Below are positions 22,001-30,000 of a stretch of DNA of 64,000 nt, piece by piece. Numbering within the stretch: the first letter of the stretch is position 1; each line of letters opens with the position of its first letter. The DNA is from Nostoc edaphicum CCNP1411 (GTDB lineage: Bacteria > Cyanobacteriota > Cyanobacteriia > Cyanobacteriales > Nostocaceae). The notes beneath the pieces were generated by a model. It saw nothing but the letters and a program-made list of their open reading frames with translations. It did no database searches and was not told the DNA's origin. The translations under genes and the position numbers were made by a program. The stretch lies in the NCBI RefSeq assembly GCF_014023275.1, contig NZ_CP054698.1, positions 7,215,001-7,279,000 of the forward strand, read 5' to 3'.

Positions 22001-23991
22001 TCTAAGTTTAATTCGGGATGCAATAACTCGCAGCAGTAATCAATTTGCTGGCGAAAAGAGGATTGAGTGTCATACAATTCTCTACCCATATTGATATACT
22101 GGCTGCCTTGTCCGGTGAAGAGAAAGGCGATTTTTGGATGTGGTTGAGAAACCCCAACGGTGTCAGTACGGTTGGATTCCTTTTGATATGTATTACCCCC
22201 CTTAATCCCCCCTTGCAAAGGGGGGAAACCGGAAATCAAGTCCCCACCCTCTTGCAAAGGGGGGAAATCTGATCTCCGGTTCCCTCCCCTTTGCAAGGGG
22301 AGGGTTAGGGTGGGGTAAAATTTCCGCACCGCCTCACCAACGGCAGCATTGGAGACAGATATATTTTCTTGACTGTCAACAAAATGATATAATTTTTCAC
22401 AAGCGACGGTAGGAGAATCGGCAACTATAGCTAAACGATATTCCAAGTGCGATCGCCCCGTGTTGGCACTAAAACAAACATCTGCAAAAGAAACATCTTG
22501 ATATTGGCTAAGATAGGCTACATAGTTACGGGCGAGATGTTCTAAAGCTGTAGGGGTTTTAGCACTCAGAGTTAGAAGATGCAGAGGACGCTCAATTTTA
22601 TCTTTGTTTTGAATTGCTGTAGGTGCTGCTGCTAATACGATATGGGCATTGGTGCCACTAAAGCCAAAGGAACTGACACCAGCCAGCCGTTTGCCAGAAT
22701 TCCAAGGTATGCAGGTAGTGGGAACGGTGACGGGTAATTGTTCCCAAGCAATATGGGGGTTGGGTTGCTCAAAATGCAAATGAGGGGGAATTTCACCGTA
22801 TTTCAATGCCAAAACCACCTTGATTAATCCAGCAATTCCCGCCGCCGCTTCGAGATGTCCAATGTTAGTTTTCAGCGATCCGATCAATAAAGGGCGATCG
22901 CGGGTATGATTGTCACCAAACACAGCCCCTAATGCACCAACTTCAATGGGATCACCCAAAGTTGTACCAGTACCGTGGGCTTCAATGTAAGTAATATCTG
23001 CGGGTTCGACTGTGCTATTTGCTAATGCTTGGCGGATAACAGCTTGTTGGGATGGGCCGTTGGGAACCGTTAACCCACTGCTGTGTCCATCTTGGTTGAC
23101 AGCACTACCTTTAATGACTGCAAGGATGGGATACCCGGCGGCAATGGCATCTGACAATCTCTGAAGGACGATGATACCACAGCCTTCGCCCCGAACAAAG
23201 CCATCTGCTGCGGCATCAAAGGTTTTACAACGTCCATCATTGGCAAGCATCCGTGCTTTGGAGAAATTAATCGTAAATTCTGGTGATAAAATACGATTTA
23301 CACCACCTGCTAAAGCAAGATTACATTCACCACGACGCAGACTTTGACAGGCCAGGTGTACCGCCACTAATGAGGAAGAACAAGCGGTATCAACAGCTAA
23401 AGAAGGGCCTGTAAATCCGAGTGTGTAGGATAGACGACCAGCAGCAGTACTGTGGGAATTACCAGTTGCTAAGTAAGCATCTATATCTGTGACGGGACGA
23501 TTTAATAAATGAGTTGAATAGTCATTGCTACTAAGACCAATAAAAACACCCGTAGGACTATCTGCCAGTTGTTCTGGAGGAATGCCTGCATTTTCCAAAG
23601 CTTCCCAACTGACTTCGAGTAACAAACGCTGTTGCGGGTCGAGAGAAACAGCTTCTCTAGGGGCAATACTAAAAAAGTCTGCGTCAAATTCTTGTAATTG
23701 CCCAATAAAACCCCCATAACGATTATACATTTTACCGGGAACACTTGGATCGGGGTTATAGAATTTATCTAACTGCCAGCGATCGCTCGGTACTTCTGTA
23801 ATGGCATCAATGCCATTGCGTAACAGTTCCCACAATGCTTGGGGAGTATCTGCCCCACCGGGAAAACGGCATCCCATACTCACAATGGCGATGGCTTCTG
23901 TTTGTGCCTTGACTTTGCTACGTAAATCCCGCAACTCTTGGAGAGCATTTTGCATTAAAGCACGATAATCTTTGGATTCAGGCTGGGTCAT
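16033..23991 (-). CDS. Modular type I PKS, fully reducing and C-methylating (KS-AT-DH-cMT-ER-KR-ACP)
   Basis: 2652 residues. Domains: KS about 33-450 (DTACSSSL, EAHGTGTTLGD, NIGHLEAAAG); AT about 620-937 (GHSVGEYVAA, HAFHSP, malonyl type); DH about 987-1254 (LQDHQVF, VLDGCLQ); C-methyltransferase about 1440-1600 (ILEIGAGTGGTT); ER about 1910-2190 (LIHAATGGTGMAAL); KR about 2267-2457 (YLITGGMGGLGL); ACP near 2569 (MGMDSL). It should add one methyl-branched, saturated C2 unit. The KR Tyr position is His (TNHVAANTF). No thioesterase: the acyl chain must pass on. The N-terminus has a helical docking-like segment and the C-terminus a short acidic helix. Two GC-rich dispersed repeats are translated in frame (18788-18877, 22192-22318), plus a hairpin repeat (17304-17400). 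Closest relative in the window is the next module, with the same order throughout. Confidence 0.95.
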   Translation of the reverse strand: MTQPESKDYRALMQNALQELRDLRSKVKAQTEAIAIVSMGCRFPGGADTPQALWELLRNGIDAITEVPSDRWQLDKFYNPDPSVPGKMYNRYGGFIGQLQEFDADFFSIAPREAVSLDPQQRLLLEVSWEALENAGIPPEQLADSPTGVFIGLSSNDYSTHLLNRPVTDIDAYLATGNSHSTAAGRLSYTLGFTGPSLAVDTACSSSLVAVHLACQSLRRGECNLALAGGVNRILSPEFTINFSKARMLANDGRCKTFDAAADGFVRGEGCGIIVLQRLSDAIAAGYPILAVIKGSAVNQDGHSSGLTVPNGPSQQAVIRQALANSTVEPADITYIEAHGTGTTLGDPIEVGALGAVFGDNHTRDRPLLIGSLKTNIGHLEAAAGIAGLIKVVLALKYGEIPPHLHFEQPNPHIAWEQLPVTVPTTCIPWNSGKRLAGVSSFGFSGTNAHIVLAAAPTAIQNKDKIERPLHLLTLSAKTPTALEHLARNYVAYLSQYQDVSFADVCFSANTGRSHLEYRLAIVADSPTVACEKLYHFVDSQENISVSNAAVGEAVRKFYPTLTLPLQRGGNRRSDFPPLQEGGDLISGFPPLQGGIKGGNTYQKESNRTDTVGVSQPHPKIAFLFTGQGSQYINMGRELYDTQSSFRQQIDYCCELLHPELNLDLRNLLYFAQSPALDQTIYTQPALFILEYALCQLWLSWGVKPDFLMGHSVGEYVAACIAGVFSLEDGLKLIATRARLMQQLPHGKMIVVAAAASHLQELILPFSQQVSIAAVNAPNNTVISGETVAVEQIAAILEAQGIKTTPLPVSHAFHSPLMEAMLTEFEQVARTINFHPPQYPIVSNLTGKIIGTEIATPEYWCSHIRQPVQFFAGVQTLIQQECSVFLEVGAKPILLGMARSLVGDEGKYLWLPSLRAGQEDSQVILSSVAALYERGVQLDWHRFDRGYNRQRLDVPNYPFQRKRFWAEITPFCPPLPRAVGGLRRERVDVHPLLGQKIHLAKSANLYFEQELADNYPIYLQDHQVFAQVILPGAAYIEMALAAGKEVFQSDRLYLENISLQQACIFTPDSPRIVQFILTDSYEFEIVSATENAWTVHTTGKVGVNKDVNPNGIFNFLEQQRHCTQITNIADFYQNLKTVGIDYGETFQVITQLWYNENQSLAEIHLPEICTERSGYQFHPIVLDGCLQAIAAILSHNSTSSVYLPIGVDRLTIWGTVGENLWSWVQLRQADISSPIIIADIQVLTPEGVAIATFSGLQLKAVESQSIFAGDSSADWREWLYEVEWRTQSHHKQTSLLPSPEMIAQQLAPQFTKLLTKPEIQNYAELLPQLETLSLVYVVEALQQLGLSLQMGEHFSRQQLQIIPEQEQLFIHLLEILTAAGIFQQQDERWYVRQSFNVGQAQILQAQLQTKYPSASAELTLIERCGLHLSEVLQGRCEPLQILFPNGDLSAIAQLYQNSPGAQMMNTLVQQAVLSALENLPSGQTVRILEIGAGTGGTTANLLPQLATKSVEYVFTDISPLFLAKAREQFSDYTFVRYQSLNIEQPIISQGFTANSFDIIIAANVLHATKDLSQTITNVKSLLAPNGLLILLEGTRPSSWLDLIFGLTEGWWRFQDKDLRPTYPLISTQQWHNLLQVNGFTNVADITPNSVLPEVLAQQAVIVAQSDQESGEWLIITDYSELGDAIAQQLQQQQQLCTILAPESQFHPSLTLPLQRAGDLISGFPPLQGGIKGGNSIKNIVYISSSQEHIETLPQDCYAECTNVLNLVQALIQKQNQPISLWLVTQGAVNPTSTITGLMQSPVWGMGKVIRLEHPEFNCRCVDLDPTKAAISQIDTLVTEFMHPSQEEEIALHSTGRKVARLTRFTNPEKLLAVPEQPYRLTIGTRGLLNSLQWQTSQRRQPQPGEVEIQVRATGLNFIDVLDALGLLPFDRNWFGVECAGEIVAVGEGVSEFSIGDAVVALAADSFSRYITTNTSFVVAKPDFLSFETAATIPANFLTAEYALREVAAIQKGQRILIHAATGGTGMAALQIAQQAGAEVFATASPGKWQTLRSLGVQHIFNSRTLDFAQEILEVTDGEGVDIVFNSLAGEFIPASLEVLKANGCFIEIGKRGVWNSQKVAEVKPKVAYHLVDLMNVAGQNPQQVQSLLHRLMAQFQSQKLQPLPHKVFPAQKVVTALQMMQQAQHIGKIAITHEPTDKKLHPQGDGVFGHREWGMGHGEKVTNAQCPMPQATGRLSFYRHLGMEFPVAFNEDLETLPIHPEGTYLITGGMGGLGLRVAHWLVEKGAKYLVLVGRSSPTLEAQSQIQALQATGATVITTQANVVQSEDLAAVLTNIQQNYPPLRAVIHGAGVLDDGVLQQLNSERLQSVMSVKVAGAWNLHLLTQNIPLDYFIMFSSAASLLGSPGQTNHVAANTFLDTLAQYRHSQGLPALSINWGVWSDIGAAAKRQIATKMSLRGIGAIAPNQGIDILEFLLTQSSAQVGVVPVNWSELLAQGLSSPFFTDFQTQAPSPIHQTSQLMQQLTSLGVSDRISLLITYLQTEVGKVLGLPPSQLPNAQVGFFDMGMDSLMMVELRSRLEATLNKAIASTVLFEHPTIQSLAHHIANEFLLNTEQRELAQTMIVSELENSISEQGIETSITDELEAIEALLKSQ
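17304..17400. repeat. Short tandem repeats plus terminator-like hairpin inside PKS coding sequence
   Basis: GGGCATT units (17304-17327), then CCCATGC units (17338-17367), complementary to each other, followed by AAAAACTCCATCCCC and GGGTGGAGTTTTTT (17368-17400), a strong hairpin with T-runs on both strands. It lies in the ER-KR linker of the PKS and is translated in frame as the stretch around HPQGDGVFGHREWGMGHGEK. Confidence 0.75.
18788..18877. repeat. GC-rich palindromic dispersed repeat, in-frame copy in PKS
   Basis: Carries both palindromic blocks (C-run TTGCAAA G-run; CCTTTGCAAGGGGAGGG). On the minus strand it reads PSLTLPLQRAGDLISGFPPL within the structural region between cMT and ER. 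Confidence 0.9.
22192..22318. repeat. GC-rich palindromic dispersed repeat, in-frame copy in PKS KS-AT linker
   Basis: Three palindromic blocks in a row. On the minus strand the translation runs from PTLTLPLQRGGN to PPLQGGIKGGN, just before the AT start (KIAFLFTGQGSQY). Confidence 0.9.
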
Positions 23992-24017
23992 ATTTTGTGA
24001 TAATTATTATATTTTTT

Positions 24018-24053
24018 ACGAACCGCAGAGGCGCAGAGGACACAGAGAGAAGA
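24018..24053. repeat. GCAGAGGCGCAGAGG dispersed repeat between the two PKS genes
   Basis: The 98-bp gap between the PKS genes holds CCGCAGAGGCGCAGAGGAC followed by purine-rich sequence. A related sequence (CGCAGAGACGCAGAGGCG) occurs at 51247-51266. It is a known style of short cyanobacterial repeat. Confidence 0.6.
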
Positions 24054-24089
24054 AAGAGAAGGGAAAAATTGCTGAACTCAACTGTATAG

Positions 24090-27000
24090 TCAAAACTTTT
24101 CTTGTTCAATTTCCAGTAATTCCTGTGCCAATAAATCGGCAATCTCATCTTGGGATAATTCTGATATCGAATCACTACCAGTCCTCAAATTACCCCACCC
24201 TAACCCTCCCCTTGCAAAGGGGAGGGAACCAGATTTTCCGGTTTCCCCCCTTTGCAAGGGGGGATTAAGGGGGGTAATTCGACTTGTGTGTACACCGTAG
24301 CTTGGCAAGGGGGGACAGAGGGGGGTGTGAGTTATATTACCTTCTTCTGTTCTCCCTTGGAGAGGTTGGGAGTCATCTAGATGTAATACTTCCTCTATTA
24401 AGTAGCGCCCTAATTTCTTGATGTTCGGATAGTCAAAAGCAAGGGTGGTGGGAAGTGTGCATTTGAGGTTGGTTTGCAGACGATTTTTGAATTCGATCGC
24501 GGTTAGAGAATCCATACCCAGGTCAAAAAATCCAGATTGAATATCAATGGCGTGAGGTTTAAATCCCAAAACTTGGGCGATTTGCTGACGGATATAGGTA
24601 TTGAGTAATTCATAGCGATCGTTCTGGGTAGCTAATGACAATTGCTCTAATATAGATGTGGTTGGAGTTGATGAGGTTACAGGTGTCTCAAACCGTTCCA
24701 GAAATCTAGAAGATAGTCGTTGTTGGGTAAATTGTCTCCAATCAATTGGTACAACTCCCACCTGGGTAATAGGTTGAGTCAGCAGATATTCTAAAACCTC
24801 AATGCCCTCAATCGGTGCGATCGCTCTAATTCCTCGCTGTTCCATCTGGCTGGTGACTTGGGGTTGTGCAGCAGAACCAATTTGCGACCAAATACCCCAG
24901 TTAATGCTCATTGCAGGTAATCCTTGAGAGGTGCGATAGTGGGCTAAAGTATCCAGAAAAGTATTAGCCGCAACATGATTTGCCTGTCCGGGAGAACCAA
25001 ATAAGGCCGTTGCTGAGGAAAACATGATAAAATGATCCAACGGAGTGTTTTGAGTTAAAAGATGTAGATTCCAAGCACCCATAACTTTAGCAGCCATCAC
25101 CTTTTCCCATCGCTGCCAATTCAGTTGTAGCATTACACCATCATCCAACAAACCCGCCGCATGGATAACACCAGCTAAGGGCATAGTTGATTCTTGTATT
25201 TGCGTGAATACGGTTGCCAAATCTTGCTGTTGCGATACATCCACCCGGGCAACAGTTATCGTTGCACCGGCTGCTTCTAACTGCTGAATGCGAGATATTG
25301 CAGCAGATGTGGGAGCATTGCGTCCCAACAAAACGAGATGACGAGCGCCCATATCTACCAGCCATTGAGCTACTACTAAACCTAAGCCGCCCAAACCACC
25401 AGTAATTAAGTAAGTGCGATCGTTTTTGAATAAGATTTGCTCCCCCCTAAGCACACAACTCGAATTACCCCCCTTAATCCCCCCTTGCAAAGGGGGGAAA
25501 CTGGAAATCCGGCTCCCTCCCCCTTGCAAAGAGAAACTAGAAATCCGGTTCCCTCCCCTTTGCAAGGGGAGGGTTAGGGTGGGGTAAAACCCAGATTGTG
25601 CAGACCCTACAAGGTCTTCCTGTTTCAAAGGTGGAACAAAGCCCCCCTTTTTAAGGGGGGTTGGGGGGATCTGATTTGTTCCATAGCCACTTGCTATAAG
25701 TTTTTCTACCACGACCTTCCCGATATGCTTACCCTGCTGCATATACCGAAAAGCATCCACGACGTTTGCCATCGGAAATACCTGAGCCGACAATGGTTGT
25801 AAACGAGAATTAGTAAATTCCCTTACCAACTCCTGTAAGATTTGTTGCACCAATTCCGGTTGCTGTCGGCACAAATCCACGATATCGATTAAGAAATAAT
25901 CTGCATTTGCTTTGACCTCTTTAACTTCTTCCTCTGACCACACATCGATTTTGCCAATTTCCACAAATCGTCCGTGGGGTTTGAGAAGTGCCAAACTCTG
26001 AGGTATAAATTCCCCACTCAGAGAATTGAGGATAATATCTACACCTTCTCCTTGAGTTTGGGCGGCAATTTCGGCACGAAAATCTAGGGTGCGGGAGTTA
26101 AAAATATTCTGCACTCCTAGTTTTTGCAATACTTCCCACTTGGAAGGACTAGCTGTGGCAAATACTTCTGCCCCAGCTAGTTGGGCAATTTGAATTGCTG
26201 CTTGACCGACACCGCCAGCGCCAGCATGAATTAAAATTCTCTCACCTGCACGGATTTTAGCCAGATGATGCAATGTATAAAATGCTGTCAAAAATGCCAC
26301 AGGGATAGTAGCAGCTTCCGTCACACTCAGATGTTGCGGTTTGGGTGCAACCATCTGTGCATCCACAGTTACGTAATTGCTAAAACTGCCACTGGCTAAT
26401 GCCATCACTGTTTGTCCTACTTGGAGATTTTTAACTCCCGTACCGACAGCAACAATATCTCCGACGCATTCACAACCCAAAAGCCCTGCATCTCCAGGAT
26501 ATAAATCCAAGGCATTCAACACATCACGGAAGTTTAACCCAGTCGCCCGGATACAGATTTCTACTTCTTGAGTCGCTGGGGGACGACGGTTGATAGTTTG
26601 GAAGTAGAGATTTTCTAGGGTTCCTCGCTGATTAATTATCAGTTGACGCGAAGATGTATCGATAGGAGAATACCGCGCAAGTCTAGCCACACGGCGAGTT
26701 TGGCCGCGCCAAGCAATATCCTCTTCTGGGGAATTTGCCAGCAATTCTTGTAACAGGATATCTAATTGTGCTGTGAGCGATCGCACTGGGTCAAGATCCA
26801 AGCAGCGACAGCGTAACTCTGGATGCTCTAACCGCATAACTTTACTCATCCCCCACAAAGTAGCAGCAGCAATACCGGGGATATCATTTTCTCCACCTGT
26901 GGCGACACTTCCCTGAGTTATTTGCCACCATTGAGGCTGGGTAGTTAGTGTTGACAGTGTTTGTAACCAGTGCGATACTTGACCACAAAAAACTTGCTGT

Positions 27001-30000
27001 GTTGCCATTAGTTGTTCTGTTGTCATCTCCTTGGCGTGGGGTACATCCAAACCCCAGAGATTGATCAGGTGGGATGGGGTAAAAGTTAGAGTAAAATCTG
27101 AATCTGCTGCAAATACAAGATGACAAGTTGCACCATGCGCCTCTAAAGCTGTCGCAAGTTGCAAACCAACACCTTGCTGATCTGCTAAGATTAACCAATT
27201 CTGAGAATTGCAGGATAATTTGGGAGTTTGGGCAATCAACACGGCTTGTTGATCACAAAATTGGGAATTCTCTATTGTTGGGTTGAGCAGGGTTGTAGAC
27301 TCAAATCCCACATCCTTTAATAATTCCTGCCATTTTTTGGTAGAAATTAAGGGATAATCTGGACGTAATGCTTGGTCTTGGAAGCGCCACCACCCCTCAG
27401 TTAGACCAAAAATTAAGTCTAACCAACGCACCCTCCGCACACCTTCTAATAAGATGAGTAATCCACTAGGGGATAATAACTGCTTGATGTTGGTAACAGT
27501 TTGGTGTAAATCTTGGGTGGCGTGGAGGACGTTGGCAGCAATGACAATATCAAAGCTGTTTTCTGTGAACCCTTGGGAAGATAAGGATTTCTCAATATCG
27601 AAAAGCTGGTAACGCACGCCAGAATAATTGGCAAATCGTTCTTGTGCTTTGCTCAAAAATAAGGGTGAAACATCGGTAAAAAAATACTCAACTTTTCGCT
27701 GTGCTAATTCTGGTAAAATATGTGCGGTAGTGCTACCAGTTCCAGCGCCAATTTCGAGAATCCGCAGGGTTGATTCTGCTGGTATTTCTTCTATAACAGC
27801 TATCACTGCCTGTTGCACTAAAGTATTCATCACCTTTGCCACTGGTGAGTTTTGGTAAAGTTGCGTCAAGTCGCTGAAGTCTCCTTCGGGAAATAGTAAC
27901 TGTAAGGAATCAATGTTTCCTTGTAAGACTTCTGGTAAATGACTAGTGCAGCGTTCGAGTAAGGTGAGTTCTGCTACGGCACTGGGGTAGGTTTGGCGCA
28001 AATGGGCAAAGACTGGGGTTGTTGCAGTGAGTTGTGTTGTTTTCAAAACCCGCCAGTTATCATCCTGTTGTTGTAAAATCCCCGCTTCTTGGAGCATTTG
28101 CAACAAGCGGTGACATAATCGCTGATGATGACTGAGAACGCCCATTGCTAGCATTGCTTCAGTTGTCGAGAATTCCTCACCGGGTTGCAGTGAAAATTGC
28201 AGTTGTTCAAAAGCCTCAAGTACACAAGCAATACTCAACTCTTCCAGTTGTGGTAATAATGATGCGTAGGTTTCAAGCTCTGGCTGATTGAGTTGTAAGG
28301 AAATACCTTCGCTAATAGTAGATGGATTCTGGAAAGTATGAGATAATAATCCAACGGACTTTAATGGCTGTTCTTTCCATTCCACTTGATATAACCAATC
28401 TTGCCAAGTATTTAACCCAGCATTCCTCAAACTATCCTGTCTAACTGGCTGGATTTGTAAGCCGTCGATGGTCGCAACTACAGTACCATCTGGATTTAAT
28501 AGTTGTAAGTCGGCAATGTAGGAAGACTCGTGACGAAGTTGTACATAACTCCAAAGGCTTTGACTTAAGTTACCATACCAATGCACCTGCTCTATACCTA
28601 CAGGTAAGTAGGCTGTGGATGATTGGGAAGGGAGGAAGATTGCACCCATTACCTGAAAACAAGCATCCAACAAAATGGGATGAATTTGATAATCGGATGC
28701 ATCTGTGAGCAATGGAGATAAACGAATCTCACCTAAAGCTTGGTTATCTCCCCGCCAGAGGCGTTGAATTGCTTGGAAAGACTTTCCATACTCCACTCCC
28801 AATTCTTGGCAAGTTTGATAGTAGGATGTTACAGCAATTTCTTCAGGGCAAGTTGTTTGTAGTTGAGTTAAATCGCTATACCCCTCCCCAGCCCTCCCTA
28901 CATACAAGTCGGATTCTTTACCCCCCTTAATCCCCCCTTGCAAAGGGGGGAGATCAGATCCCTTAATCCCCCCTTGCAAAGGGGGGAAATCAGATTTCCG
29001 GTTCCCTCCCCTTTGCAAGGGGAGGGTTAGGGTGGGGTGTATTTTCCGCTCAAACCCAAGTTCTTGACCTATTTCACACTCGTGTGTAGACGGTAGCTTG
29101 GTAGGATCACTCTGGAAAATACCTGTAGCATGAGTTACCCATGCCGCATCTTGAGAAATATTATCTTTGCTGACAATTTCAAATTGGTAGGTTTGCTGAT
29201 CTACTATGAATTGCAAAGTGATAGTTGTATTTTCTGGCAGAAATAATGCTTTGCTAATGACAATATCTCTGATTATGTAAACATCAGTTTTCCAGATTTC
29301 TTTTGCGGCTGTCAATGCCATCTCCACATAACCCGCAGCTGGCATGACGATATGATGGAAAACTTGATGATGCTGCAAAAATAGCGGCTGATTCTGGCTG
29401 ATTTGACTTTGAAAATAAATTTTCTCTGCATGGGCTAGTTGTAATCTCTCTCCCAACAAAGGATGTTGATCAAAATACCTGTTTTGTGGTGTTATGCTAT
29501 CAATTTCAACCCAAAAGCGCTGGCGTTGAAATGGATAAGTAGGCACTAAAACACGCTGAGGTAGTTCGTCACCTTCAAAGTTCTGCCAATTGATATTCAC
29601 ACCCCGCATATATAATGATGCCAAACTGGATATCATTACCTGCCAATCGCTTTGTCCTGAACGCAAACTTGGCAACCATGCGAGGTTTCCCGCTTCTGGA
29701 AGACAGGTTTGTGCCATACTGAGCAAAGTCGGTTTTGCACCAATTTCCACAAAGACTTCGCAACCTGCTTCTGCTAATGTCTGAATGCCGGCAGCAAATT
29801 GCACAGGCTGGCGGATATGACGACACCAATACTCAGGTGTGGCAATTTCTGCACCGATGATTTCGCCAGTGATATTCGAGACTAGTGGAATCTGGGGTGG
29901 ATAGTAGGAAATGCTCTCTTGCATTTGCTCAAACTCTCTGAGCATCGGCTCCATTAAGGGAGAGTGAAAAGCGTGGGAGACTGGAAGTATTGTAGTTTTT

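Noticed and set aside
27446..27634. Small frames opposite or shifted within the PKS genes
   Set aside because: They overlap strongly conserved PKS domains in another frame and show no family features.
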